Numbered from the stretch's first letter, positions 22,246 through 33,429 are shown. The stretch: DNA of 43,114 nt from Chara braunii (GCA_003427395.1 BFEA01000733.1:519648-562761); one strand, 5' to 3'. Numbers and translations are program-made. The notes: generated from the sequence alone by a model not told the origin.

Positions 22246-23286
22246 CTACGCCGAGAAATGTGGGTCGTTCACAAGAGCAGCAGTTTTCTTGACGTTGTTG
22301 TCATGTTGACACCCCAAATATTGAGGGCACTTGTTGACGTACGTCGTGTCGTTGAAAAACTTCCTGCTCTCGTTCCAAAGCTTGTCGTCGAGACCTTTGT
22401 CCGAGTACTCTTCAAACAACTGTCGCTTTGACCTGAAGAACAAGGATCTGACATTCCACTCCTCCTTTTCCATGTCCTCGTGCTCGAACTCCACGTAGTG
22501 CCACAAGCTTAGCATAATCCGATCGATTTTAATGATGTCGACCATCTCCTTGACACAGTGCTTCCCCTGCTCGGCCAACTTCTTGCTGCTCGATTGAACC
22601 CACACTACGGTAAGGTTTAGATGCCGTTTAACAGCCTTTTCTTCTCGCGGTCTATCAAGTCTGCCAACTCCTTCCAGTAGTGGACATTCGGCTCAGGAAC
22701 TTGGACGTAGTAAGTTTTCTCCTCCGCGCCCTTCTTTGGTTTCCCCTTGCCCTTCTTGAACGACGGGTCGTCTAACTTAACATACCAGACGTGTTTTTTC
22801 AGTCCCTGGCTGTCAGTCACAGTCGACAGTCCTGGCTTCGCAACCTCCTCATCTGTCGGTGCCTTTTCCGTCCAACGGCGGTCATCGGAAGCAAGAAGTT
22901 TTCCTTTTGACCATTGCTCGTAGAATTTCTCCTCCAACTCGAACACCTACTCGTCAGCCATGACCAATGGGAGGTAGTACCGGAGTTTCTCAGCCCATTC
23001 CTTTTTCTTCTTTTCTTCCGTGGACAGGTTCCACAAAGGCGTGTATGACGTCTTCTTCATTGCCAAGGCCATGAACTGAACCCATTTACTCACCTCCTCC
23101 TTCTTCTTGGACGCGTTGCCGAGCACGACGCGTGGTTTCCTCTTAATCTTCCAGATATTGCGAATGTCCCGCATGGACAAAATCTGCAATCTCGGTGGAT
23201 TCTTCTTGTCTTTCATGTTATCTTCGCAACTGACATGGGTGTAGCCATCGAACTCGTCATCAGGGAAGTCAATTGGTCTGAACGGT
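22246..23286 (-). pseudogene. Copy C of family 1: lysine-rich region between ParB-like and methylase-like parts
   Basis: Matches copy B at 13395-14336. In C the frame that carries the ParB-like domain continues past a TGA near 23287 through MRDIRNIWKI, WVQFMALAM, YYLPLVMADE, meets a TAG at 22947-22949, and goes on through EQWSKGKLLASDD and KTYYVQVPEPNVHYWKELADLI to a stop at about 22617. A frameshift near an A-rich run at about 22640 brings the match to the next frame, with IDRIMLSLWHYVEF and KLWNESRKFFNDTTYVNKC. The segment is rich in Lys, Glu and aromatic residues. I do not recognise the domain. Its constant position in B and C shows it is part of the family and not an insertion. Confidence 0.6.
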
Positions 23287-23861
23287 CACTCACAAAAGTT
23301 ATAGTAATTGAACACAGCATGGTCCGCCACCTTCATCGCTGCCCTCGCATTATGCTGGCCATACATAGGATAATACCAGTATTTCTCGGGGTGGGAGTCG
23401 TCGAAGTCTTCATGCAGCACGCGCACAGTAGGTTTGTCCTTCTCCGCTGGCTCGACGATCGGAGCCAGAACGAAAGTGGGCTTTGTATATCTCATGTCTT
23501 TACGTCCATACCAGTCGATCATAGCCGCCGCAATAGTGTCCACGAGGAACTCGTCAAAGGATCGGTGGTTGTACGCGTCCTCCTAGTTTGGAATAGGCAA
23601 GATTCGTACGGGATGGATGTGCAACACGACGTCCCTCTGTACCCCTGTCTTCATCTCCAGGAAGAACGCGCTGTCAAGGTTAAATGTGGTCAGGTTAATC
23701 TCCACGTCGTCGTCCCCCTCCCCGGTGTCGCCTTCATCTGCTTTCTTCCCCTTCGTCGACTTCGACCGCTTGCCGGAAGACTCACCGGTTCTTCGTCGTG
23801 TCGACGAATCATTGGGCGTATCATCCCCATCTCCAACTCTTTTCCTCTTATCAACGGAACC
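23287..23861 (-). pseudogene. Copy C of family 1: ParB/Srx-like domain
   Basis: In the same frame as the upstream segment, after a Lys/Asp/Glu-rich linker, the translation shows VQRDVVLHIHPVRILPIPN, then a TAG (23583-23585), a helix with RSFDEFLVDTIAAAMID, a PTFVLAPI strand, and YWYYPMYGQHNARAAMKV (about 23330-23380). ParB/sulfiredoxin-fold domains show the same order: a V..I....I.P strand, R followed by a helix ending in an SI- or L-rich turn, a P..V strand, and a final Y.ii.GqHR..A motif that binds nucleotide and DNA. Here the last Arg-type position reads GQHNARAA. In bacteria and phages such domains are often fused to or encoded beside N4/N6 methyltransferases, which supports the reading of the downstream part. 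Two stops (23583 and about 23287) break it. Confidence 0.55.
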
Positions 23862-25001
23862 TCACTCTTCTGTCATTGGCGTCCGAGCACTCCCTCCTTG
23901 CTTTCTTTGCCTTTTCAGAGCAGACAATCCCTTCCGCCCTTCGTCAAGTGGCAAGTTGCGCTTACCTCCCGACCGACTCGTCACAGGCGAGCTCTCACGA
24001 GTCGCCCCCAACTCGAGTACCTCTTCTTCACCAGCGACGTTCCCACCTGCTTCTCCACGTTGACTCGCCTCCGTCTGCAGATGTGCAGGAGCAGGGCGGA
24101 CCGACCGAGTCGTATTGGCAGCTCCACGGACCTCTCGAACCCGCGAGGCACCCGGTCGATATATCGCCGTCAACTCTGCCACTTCTCTGCTATTAATGAA
24201 CGCACCGACTCTTGCCACGAGGCGTTTGGGAGACCGCGATCCCGAGGCCTTCTCCAACCGTTCGCCGAGGCCGCCTCCAAGGGACACCCGAATCGGCGAC
24301 TCCCCAAGCAAACCTTGGCGTCGAGATCCCTGCAAGCCCAGTTTTAAAGGCGCCCGCGCACGTTCGTCCCCTGAGTCGTCCGACATGCCCACTGCCGGAC
24401 GCCTCGTGGGAAGACATGGCAAAGCCCGCGACTTATCGATAAGGCGCCTGCGACTTATCGATGTCCCAGGGTCCACGTCCATGCCATGTCCAAAATGCGG
24501 AGAACTCGCCCAAACCTCGAGAAAGTCTTGCACGTGAACGGCTTCGTCGTGACCTAGCGACAAAGGGACGAAGCAGGGCAAAGCCATCGCACCCGCGCCG
24601 TAGCCCCCGAATAACCTCCCAGCGAACTTGCACCCTTTTGCTAGCTCATCGATAGAACCATCACTTCTGTAAAGCTTCCGCAAAGTGAACTTAAAAATAT
24701 CGTCGCCTACGTCGGCCCACTCAAGGACGGACCCGGCGAGACGAATCATATCACCGCAATTGGCGACGTAGACGATCGGCCCGCATCGTGGTTTCAACGG
24801 TTCCGAGGCGTCCTGGCAGGCCCAGTCCATATACCGGACACGCTTGCTGTAGTCACACCACAAGTTGAGAGTCCCTCGTTGTTCCTCCCCGCCGACCCCC
24901 CCCCCGCTCTTGCCCATGACCGGTGTCGACGTCGTCCTTCGAGGCTCCTCCCCATGCGGGGCAGGACCACGAGCGGAGTGCGGTTCTCCATGAGTAGTCA
25001 T
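23862..25001 (-). pseudogene. Copy C of family 1: N-terminal region
   Basis: The ATG at 24999-25001 (MTTHGEPHSARG) is the likeliest start; the frame is open further 5' but that part shows nothing notable. About 380 codons run to a TGA at 23862-23864 and then continue in the same frame into the ParB-like part. The first 180 residues look globular (DYSKRVRYMDWACQDASEPLKPRC, IVYVANCGDMIRLAG, WADVGDDIFKFTLRKLYR, FVPLSLGHDEAVHVQDFLEVW). The rest is Arg/Ser/Gly-rich and probably disordered. The globular part suggests a binding domain with a WAD..D.. strand pattern, perhaps BAH-like, but I cannot name it. Neither A nor B reaches this far 5', so it is seen once. Confidence 0.5.
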
Positions 25002-25214
25002 TCCCTGAAACACGCGAAGCAATGGAACAGACGTCCACTCAAGACACTCAGCGCACACAAGATGGGGCGAGCGAAAACTCGAGCACGTCCCAACATCAAA
25101 GTCCACCCACAGAACCTACTAAGACGATGATTCACAAGCACCCGAAGAACATGAAGCGCAGTGATTATACGATGCGGGTAGACCATTGGCCAGATCGCAA
25201 GGGAGGGCACGCGC

Positions 25215-27345
25215 CAGCTTCGGATGAATCCGAAGCATGGAAAAGCCAAGACGGCGACCGAGGAAAAGGCATCTGGAGAACGTGATCATGACGCCCGGTT
25301 GCATCAGTGATCGACTGGGGTACACGGCAGCAGGGCGTATATTGGCAATCATATTGCCAAACCGTTGATCCAAATGGATCCGAACCGGCTAGGGGCGAAT
25401 TGTCGAAGGCGATGGAGTGGAGACAATGTGTAAACTCCAGTGTGTTCGGATTCATCCGAACTTCGCAAGTGGAAGGTCGTCTTGGCCCGGAAGCCATCTA
25501 CGGTCGTGTGTTTCGGATTCATCCGAAGTTATTTTTCCGTGGGGCCCTTTAGGCCGTGTGTTTCAGATTCATCTGAACTTCATGCTCGAGACTTCAAAAA
25601 AACAACCGATTTATTCCATGTTGAACCGACGCCGGGTTATGCCCCTGGTGTGGTCGGACGTTGCGATGTCCTTTTCATTCTGGAAACGACGATCCGAGAA
25701 GTGGGAAAAACAACGGCAAAAGAACCCCGTGGGAAGGTTCGGATACATCCGAACTTGAGTGAGGGACAAGGTCAACGTCGAACATCATCGCCACTTACCT
25801 TGCAGCACGGATCCACCCGAGCTCCAACGAGGTGGGGCTTTGTGCGGCAGAATTGCGCGACATGGTAGCCGTGCGGTTCGGATTCATCTGAGCTCCAAAA
25901 CAGAGTGAAGGGATCCGTCCTAATTGAGCGAATTGGTAACCGCGATGTGGTCTGGATCAATCCGAGGCAGATGCGTGCCCTTAATGTTGTCAGAACCGTC
26001 AATGTCCTTTCAGTTGCAAAGACGCATGATCGACAGGTACGAAAACTCATGCACAAAGAAAATCGACGGAAGGTCCGGAAGCATCCGAGTGTGGTGTGCA
26101 AGACTGCATAGTGGTAACCCCGACGGTTAATGGATGCATGTCAGATGTGCGACCCTGGTTTGGTGCGGTCTCTCTCGCTCAGCCAAGTTCACATAATCCG
26201 AAGTGCAGAGGGGGAACACCGGTACCTTGGCCGGCTGGTATGGTCAAAAAACAACATGACGTCCTTCAGCCGAGTTTCGGAATCGGATTAATCGGAAGCA
26301 CATTGGCGAAGTTTGGATTTATCTGAAACACACGACAAAATCAACACCAGGGGTGGGCGCATCGTTAGTGTGGTTCGGATACATCCGAAGCTCGACGAGG
26401 TGGTTCGGATCAATCTGATCATGAGACCGCGGGAACGACGCCCTGGTTTGTTGTCGCCATCCCAACCATTTGTGGTGTGCAACACTGCATAGTGGCAAAC
26501 CTGACGGTTGATGGATGCATGTCTGATGTGTGACCCTGGTTTGGAGCGGGCTCTCTCGCACAGTGAAGTTTGCGTAATCCAAAGTGCAGAGGGGGAATAC
26601 TGGTACCTTGGACGGCTGGTATGGCGACAACATAACATCGCGTCCTTCAGTCGAGTTTCGAATCGGATTATCCCGAAGCACATGGGCAAAGTTCGGATTT
26701 ATCCGAAACATACGATGAAATCAACACCGGGGGTGGGCGCTTCGTCAGTGTGGTTCGGACGACGAGGTGGTTCGGATTAATCTGATTATGAGACCGGGGG
26801 AATGACCCCTTGGTTTGTTGTCGCCATCACAACCGTTTGTGGTGTGCAAGACTGCATAGTGGTGACGCTGACGGTTGATGGATGCATGTCTGATGTGCGA
26901 CCCTGGTTTGCTGCAGGCTCCCTCGCACAACGAAGTTCGCGTAATCCGAAGTGCTGAAGGGGAACAATGGTTCCTTGGACGGCTGGCTTGCCGACAACAT
27001 ATCATGGCGTCCTTCAGCCGAGTTCCGGTATCGGATTAATCCGGAACACATGGCCGAATTTCAGATTTATCCGAAACACACGACGAAATGAACACCGAGG
27101 GCGGGCGCTTCGTCAGTGTGGTTCGGATACATCCGAAGTTCGACGAGGTGGTTCGGATTAATCCGATCATGAAACCGGGGCAATGACACCCTAGTTTGTT
27201 GTTCGGATTAGCACCGCCCGTGTCTAAGTCGGATGCATCCGTGCCATCCGAGCAGGCAGTCTTGGCCTGCTGTAGTTCGGGTTCATCCGAACTCCACACG
27301 TGGCGTCGTGATCCTTGTGCGTTTAAGACGGGCGTGGCTCAGATG
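25215..27345. repeat. Dense field of TTCGGATNNATCCGAA palindromes
   Basis: Perfect 7-bp arms with a 2-base centre occur at 25219-25234 (GA), 25445-25460 (TC), 25512-25527 (TC), 25738-25753 (AC), 26374-26389 (AC), 26692-26707 (TT) and 27122-27137 (AC). A compensated variant, ttcagattcatctgaa, lies at 25562-25577. Imperfect ones lie near 25877, 25950, 26069, 26277, 26404, 26770, 27030, 27062, 27153, 27229, 27277 and 27338. The central two bases vary while the arms are held. No gene was recognised in the interval. Confidence 0.85.
26091..27200. repeat. Three tandem units of about 370-380 bp
   Basis: Units begin at gtggtgtgcaa near 26091, 26472 and 26839. Each then shows gactgcatagtgg, gatggatgcatgtc, gcgaccctggttt, a variant of cctcgcacaacgaagttcgc, ggggaac, cttggacggctgg, gcgtccttcag and one or more TTCGGAT palindromes. 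The units differ by about 10 to 15 percent by eye. Frames in them are shadows of the repeat. Confidence 0.85.
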
Positions 27346-27556
27346 CATCCGAATTAGACACGGGCGGTGCTAATACGTTCGACCACCGGAGGATGGTGTC
27401 GACACGTGTCGATTGGCTGACGGGGGGTTTCATAGGGTTTAATGTAACAGGTGTCATATTACAGAACGGACCTATGATGGACATGCATGTGTCAGCGACA
27501 CATGCGAACGAGAAACAGAGTTGTTTAAGACAATCATATCCTATCTTCATACACCG

Positions 27557-28680
27557 CGATCCCGAGCGTCCCATCCAAGTGATGACAAGGACAAGATTCC
27601 GCTGCCACGTGTCGAGCTAGATAGAGGGGGAACAAAGGTAATTCGATACGCGTGTGCGGGAAAGGGAAACATTGACGAAGCCGGGAGATGATCGTGGGAA
27701 GAATGTGCAGACAAGAAATGGGCTGTTGGAAAAGGAAACGGACGGGACTCATGTCAAAAACAAAAAACGACATCCAAACGAAAGACACGACACAAGAGAT
27801 GACACACGCAAAATATCGACGACAAACACGTAGAAAACAAGAAAGAAATCAGAACGGAGGAAACGTCAAGATCTGCGAACATAAAGAACACGAAAGACAA
27901 GCATTGTGAAGCAGGAGGATCCTATTCTCTAATGCCTTTTCGTTTGGCTTGTTCATTTTGTCATTTGTCTTCTTCCCATGTAGTGACAAAAACGAGAAAT
28001 TATGAGAAGAAGGCGAAGGAACCGACAAAACGAAGAAGGCGAATGACAAAGACGGAAAGATATTAGAGAAGAGGATACTTCTGTCTTTCAACGGAAAACG
28101 AGGAAGACACCTCGATCCCGGGCGTCCCGATCCGCTTCATGACAAGGAAAAGATTTCGCTGCCACGTGTCGAGCTGGTTAACGGGGGAACAAAGGTGGTT
28201 CGATACGCGTGTGTGAAGACATGAAACATTGACGAATCCATGAGATAACCGTGGGAAGAGTGTGCGAACAAGAAACGGGCTGTTGAAAAAGAAAACGTAC
28301 GGGACGCATGTCAAAAATAAAGAGTGAAATCCGGACGAAACACACGACATGAGAGATGAGACGCACAAAATATCAACAACAAGCACGTAGAAAATAAAGA
28401 GAGAAAAAAAAACAGAGGAAACGTCGAAATCTGCGAAGATAAAGAACACGAAAGATGAGCTTTGTAAAGCAGGGGGATCCTCTTCTCTAATACCTTTTCG
28501 TTTCCATCATTCGCCTTCTTCGTTCGGCCGGTTCGTCTTCGTCATTCGTCTTCTTCCCGTGTACTGATATAGACGAGAAGATATGAGAAGAAGGCGAAGG
28601 ACAAAGACGGACCGACACGACGAAGAAGGCAAATGACAAAGACGAAAAGGTATGAGAGAAGAGGATACCCTTGTCTTCCA
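27557..28680. repeat. Tandem pair of about 556 bp, each ending in a foldback
   Basis: The phrase gatcccgagcgtccc at 27558 recurs as gatcccgggcgtccc at 28114, and similarity continues through gctgccacgtgtcgagct, gggctgttg and aaacgtc to the hairpin at the end of each unit. The hairpins lie at about 27919-28077 and 28475-28668. No coding signal was seen. Confidence 0.85.
28475..28668. repeat. Long imperfect inverted repeat (hairpin)
   Basis: The left arm starting ggatcctcttctctaatacc at 28475 pairs with the right arm ending ggtatgagagaagaggatac at 28668. Arms are about 84 bp each with a loop of about 24 bp centred near 28571. The homologous hairpin in the previous unit is at 27919-28077. Confidence 0.8.
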
Positions 28681-28769
28681 ACGCTCTTCCGGTGTGCTCC
28701 TTCGTGTAATCGGTTCTTCCATGTCTGCTTTGTTTCGTTCTTCTTACTTGTATTGGCGCAAGTCGCTCG

Positions 28770-28987
28770 GAAAAAGACGAAGAACGAAAACGATGAAACG
28801 AACGCACGAAAAGAAGACGAAGGGCATATTAGACGCATGCGAAACGAAGAAAAACGAACTATACGCACGCAAGCACAATTCGTGTTTGTGTGCATTTATT
28901 TTGTTATTCTTTGTGTTGCGTACATCTACTATGTCCTTCGTTTTCTTTTTCGTGCGTCTATTACATCATTTTCGTTCTTCGTCTTCT
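28770..28987. repeat. Second long inverted repeat, arms about 106 bp, loop about 5 bases
   Basis: Left arm 28770-28876 and right arm 28882-28987 are complementary along their whole length at roughly 80 percent by eye, around a loop aattc. Many of the mismatches are transitions, so G-U pairs would keep an RNA transcript folded. The sequence is unlike the hairpins just upstream except for shared gaagaaggcgaag-type words. Confidence 0.85.
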
Positions 28988-29313
28988 TCTCATATCTTTC
29001 CCGCGATTGATAGGAAATGATGCGATGTTGTTTGCTCGTGCGTTGATCACATGCCCCGAACGCAGGGCCCGATCACAAATCTCCCGAACCTGCCCCGCTC
29101 GCACAACATACGTGCTCTAAGAAATCCCTGTTCGGAGGAGACCACTCTATCCGATCACGTCAAATTAGATTTTTGCGCTTCTTTGAGATCGGGTGACGAG
29201 ATAGCGAGCGATATATGAGTCGGTGAAACTCCGACGAAACAGTTTGTCACAGCCCCTCGTTTGTTGTCCTCTTCTCCCTCTCTGCCTACGGTTTACCGGG
29301 CAGTTCTATTTGA

Positions 29314-29315
<2 letters not shown>
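28988..29315. other. No gene seen
   Basis: Unassigned sequence between the hairpin and the TA tract. No match to other parts of the window was noticed. Confidence 0.4.
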
Positions 29316-29355
<40 letters not shown>

Positions 29356-29719
29356 NNNNNNNNNNNNNNNNNNNNNNNNNNNNNNNNNNNNNNNNNNNNN
29401 NNNNNNNNNNNNNNNNNNNNNNNNNNNNNNNNNNNNNNNNNNNNNNNNNNNNNNNNNNNNNNNNNNNNNNNNNNNNNNNNNNNNNNNNNNNNNNNNNNNN
29501 NNNNNNNNNNNNNNNNNNNNNNNNNNNNNNNNNNNNNNNNNNNNNNNNNNNNNNNNNNNNNNNNNNNNNNNNNNNNNNNNNNNNNNNNNNNNNNNNNNNN
29601 NNNNNNNNNNNNNNNNNNNNNNNNNNNNNNNNNNNNNNNNNNNNNNNNNNNNNNNNNNNNNNNNNNNNNNNNNNNNNNNNNNNNNNNNNNNNNNNNNNNN
29701 NNNNNNNNNNNNNNNNNNN

Positions 29720-29800
<81 letters not shown>

Positions 29801-29801
29801 G
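29316..29801. repeat. TA microsatellite, 364-base N gap, GA microsatellite
   Basis: TA repeats run to about 29352, N from 29356 to 29719, and GA repeats from 29720 to about 29801. The gap is bounded by two different simple repeats, so its true length and content are unknown and the join may be unreliable. Confidence 0.97.
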
Positions 29802-29829
29802 AACGCACCTTTTTCGGAATTGTGTTAGA

Positions 29830-30150
29830 AGCGCTGCAGGATGGCAACGTCGTCGTCGACTTGGGAGATGGCCACGAGGTAGATGGCGACACGAGGGAGA
29901 TGGCCACGAGGGAGATGCCAAATTCAGAGATGGCCGCGCGGGAGATGACAACGCCTGAGATGGCCGCGCGGGCAATGGTAACGCGTGAGAAGGCGAGGCG
30001 AGAGATTTCGACGTGCCAACGGGGTCACGTGGAATATAGCAACGTGAGAGATGCCGACACTGGAGATGGCGACGCGGGAGATGGCGATGCGGGAGATGGC
30101 AACGGGGGAGATGGCGCCGTGATGGCTATGCCGGCGCCTAGAGCGCACAG
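29830..30150. repeat. Degenerate GGGAGATGGCNACG minisatellite
   Basis: About 15-bp units such as gggagatggcgacgc and gggagatggccacga repeat with drift and are most regular at 29865-29960 and 30055-30120. It resembles the 10.4-12 kb minisatellite in using GATGGC. Confidence 0.8.
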
Positions 30151-30814
30151 GGAAGGGGCGATGCTTGTGACAGCAGACTTGTGGCCCAAATTCACGGAAT
30201 GTTGTCGTCGTCGTTCAAATGGCAGATGCATCCGTGCAGGGCCCGAAAGGACAGGTGGGCGGGAAAGTTTCCGCGAACAGGTTTATGGGAGCCGTGGATA
30301 GGGTGCGATCGGGCGGGTGCAACATGGGCGGAGGGGGGACATTTCAAGATGGGCCCTGTGAAATTGTCGATTGGCGGGAAATTTTCGTTCGGAGGCCGCG
30401 AACACACCTGCGGCCTCCAAAAAACATACGTGGGTGGGAATGTTTCCGGTAGCTGCTCCATAGCGGCGGTCGATTGACCCCGATCGAGCGGTTGGAACTG
30501 GGCAGCCGTCCTGCAACGGTCACGGACAGGGCGATTTCTAGACGGGATGGTCCGAAAAAAATGGGAGGGCCCACCCTATGACACAGCTCCCAACGCGACC
30601 CCCGATCAGAAACGCACGTGCCATTTCGCAGCACGAATCGGACCGGGGTGCTGTCAATCTCATTCGCTGGCGTCATCGTTTTCGTGTTCTACCACAGCGA
30701 CGCGTCCGCCATCGCTAGAAGACGCCCGCCATCATATCGCTGGCCACAAGCGCTGTCACGGCGTCATTACACCGAGCAATCCTCGATAGCTGCGGGCGCC
30801 TACGAAAATGACAC
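30151..30814. other. No gene seen; GC-rich stretch
   Basis: Several overlapping open frames occur on both strands, as expected for GC-rich DNA, but none has a recognisable motif or a partner elsewhere in the window. Confidence 0.4.
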
Positions 30815-30903
30815 GTGACATGCGACCTTGCGTGCGACCTTGCTTGTGACCTTTCGTGTGACCTTTCGTGCGACCTTTCGTGCGACCCTGCGTGCGACCT
30901 TGT
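30815..30903. repeat. Minisatellite, about 12-bp units like gcgacctttcgt
   Basis: About seven units of (g/t)(c/t)g(a/t)gacctt-type sequence alternate tgcgacctt with gcgtgcgacc. Confidence 0.85.
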
Positions 30904-31001
30904 GCTCATGCATCCGTTTGAGGGTTTTATCGGCTCGCAGGTCAGTAAAATTCCCACGTCCTCCACCCGGCCACCGTAACTCTCCCAAGGCCCTGCGTCT
31001 T

Positions 31002-31068
31002 CTTCCCCCCTTCTCATCGCCTATCCACATCTTCCCCCCTTCTCATCACCCATCCACATCTTCTTCCC
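31002..31068. repeat. Short tandem repeat, about 29-bp units
   Basis: The unit cttcccccctt followed by ctcatc(g/a)cc(t/c)atccacat occurs twice, plus a partial third copy. Confidence 0.8.
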
Positions 31069-32140
31069 CCCTCAATGCCAGCTCTTGTTTCCCATTTTCC
31101 CGGAAAGTTAGAAATGCAGTCGCCCGCACAACTTCGTTTGCCTTGTCATGTACACACGTGACGATCGCCGCACGATCTCGACATGCGACGGTGCACACAC
31201 GTCAGTCCACGTCACATGTCTTCCCCACTCGCGTCAACTGATCGGAGGAAGCCAAGAGCTACTGACATATGCTGACATCATCATCTCTTGAATGACGTCG
31301 CCAAAAGGCAGTAGTTTGGGTCTTTCATCGGACGCCCTGGACGACCACATCTGACACGTGGGCGACGTCGCAAGGCTATTGGTCTTGGTGTCCGCGAGAT
31401 CGCATCCTAACCCACTTGACGATCCCCTATTCCTGTGGACTGTCTTATTCACGCAACCTTTGTGATGTCATTGTGGTGATTCCATCATTTTATGCTCTTG
31501 TTATCGAACAAGCCTGATCTCGCCCGTTCACGATTGGATGTCGCCAGATTGACGACATAGTGAGGATGTTGTGGTCGCGCCGTGGAACTTACAAATCGGC
31601 TTGCAGACGCAGCCTGCGTAGCGCGGGTCTTGTCGTTTTCCAGATCTTGTGACAGCTATCCCTCGTCATCTCGTGCACCTGTCGACTGGACGCTGCGCGT
31701 TAAACTATCACAATGCATGCATCCCCAACCACTAACTGCAACGTGTCGCCCTTTGCCACACAAAAGCCAGCACGCAGAAACACACTCGACACCGGGCATC
31801 ACACACCTCACGCGCATTGTCGACATTGCACGAAGACCTGTCACGCGCAGCGAAGATGGAAGGAGCGTTGTCATGCTCCATCGCGAACCCACAACATCGG
31901 TATAGCATCGCCTTTCGTGCACCATCCCATTGCAAAAGCCAAGAATTCAACACGCCACATTCCGACGTGGACATGGTTGTTCACGACGACGGCATGTTCC
32001 AATCTCTGTTGAAGTCAGTCGTCAATCATTTCGTGGAGAAATCATAGATTGACACCCTGCAACCTGTGATTAATCCGAGTCATTCTTTTCGGACACGGTG
32101 AGGGTGGTTTGGGATTAAACCCCTCTGCATTGGCCTTCTA
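31069..32140. other. No gene seen
   Basis: Mixed-composition DNA with only small overlapping frames. I found no domain motifs and no match to other parts of the window. Confidence 0.4.
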
Positions 32141-33045
32141 CTCAAGTCCGGATGTATCCGAACTACATACGAGAAGGGGCTAGGGACAACACTCCAGGGT
32201 TTTGTTCGTATTTGTTCTTCCGCACGGGGTATGCATGTCATCAGGAAAGAAGTCTTGTTTCCGCCAGGATCCCACTTGTGCGAAGTAGTTCGGATGGATC
32301 CGAGTCACATGATCGCTGTCTCGGGAAGTCCCGCCGGTAAGAAGTTCGAAAATTGGGAAACTGAACCGTCCGAACCAGTGCCGGATGAATCCGAACCACA
32401 CCCCTCCCAGGTGGTGCGAAGTCTCACGGGGAGGGGATGACAACGGTTTACGCAAATTTTGAATCGGATTCATCAGGATTCTTGACAAGCACGCAACAGA
32501 CAACGACAAAGGAGTTCTACCTTCGTGATCCTTCCCCACTCTTCCGCTCGTTTATATGACTCGGATGCATCCAAGCAATAACTGAAGAGGCGCGCCTGAA
32601 GGGGACACGACGAAGGGGACACGACGAAGGGGACACGACGAAGGGGACACGACGTCATTTGATTCCGGGTGCATCCCGACGACCCCTATTAACAAATTCC
32701 CTGTCTCTATAAATAGCATTGTCGAAATGCCTGCGAGGATAACCTCCAGGATAGACCGCCGAAGGGCTTACATTGCGAAGCGTGGTGTGCTCGGTTGCCC
32801 GTGACTTTTGTCCATAAGCTAGTTCGGATTAATCCGGACCACTACCCTGGGTGCGGCATGAGGTATGAGCGGGATCGATTTTGCTGAACATGGAAATGCT
32901 TCCGCTGACCCGTGCTGGGATGGATCCGAACTATACCCTTCCCGGCGACCCCAGGTCTCACAGGATGTGGCTAAAGACGAGAAGGGGAATCGCCTTCTAA
33001 TTGGACATCTACCATAATTGTGAATGCGGTGCATCCCCACGGGGA
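32140..33045. repeat. Second, sparser field of TTCGGAT-type palindromes
   Basis: Related palindromes, mostly with one arm mutated, occur near 32147 (ccggatgtatccgaa), 32291 (ttcggatggatccga), 32383 (ccggatgaatccgaa), 32464, 32557, 32665, 32823 (ttcggattaatccgg), 32918 and 33027. No gene was recognised between them. Confidence 0.7.
32598..32653. repeat. Perfect 14-bp tandem repeat, four copies
   Basis: The unit gaaggggacacgac repeats four times without change, which suggests recent expansion. Confidence 0.95.
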
Positions 33046-33429
33046 TTCTTGACGTGAAATTGAACATTGCTGCATCTTCGATGTGAACAGATGTTGAGAA
33101 AGTAAAATCTCCATGCGAGTTACATCCCTCTTGTCATGCCTTTTGCAATGGGTCTGGCCCTGTCGAGTTGTCGACGGGTTTTGATCTTGGACGACCTTAT
33201 GTGCGGGAGTTGTGTTCGCAAGGGAACATCGTGTCGTGTTTGGATGAGCTTTTGTTTAATGTAGGAGTTTGACATGAGTCACCGTTTGTGTGGGTCTACG
33301 ACTTGAGTCAGCTTATGTGTAGGACTTCGGTTGGACTTGTGTCCGGCATGTTAGTTTTTCACCTAGGGCTTGTTCGTAGTGCGACTTGGGGCGTGTCATG
33401 TAGACTATGCGGCACCGTTGTGTTGTTTC
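33046..33429. other. No gene seen
   Basis: A phrase of the type gacttgagtcagcttatgtg with relatives (gacatgagtcaccgtttgtg, gacgaccttatgtg) recurs loosely at 33190-33320. No coding evidence. Confidence 0.4.

Noticed and set aside
25215-27345. CRISPR-like array of short palindromic repeats
   Set aside because: Spacing is irregular, flanks are themselves repeated, there are no unique spacers of constant length, and the setting is eukaryotic.
29223-29975. Long frames running through the N gap on both strands
   Set aside because: They consist of microsatellite codons and unknown bases and carry no protein information.
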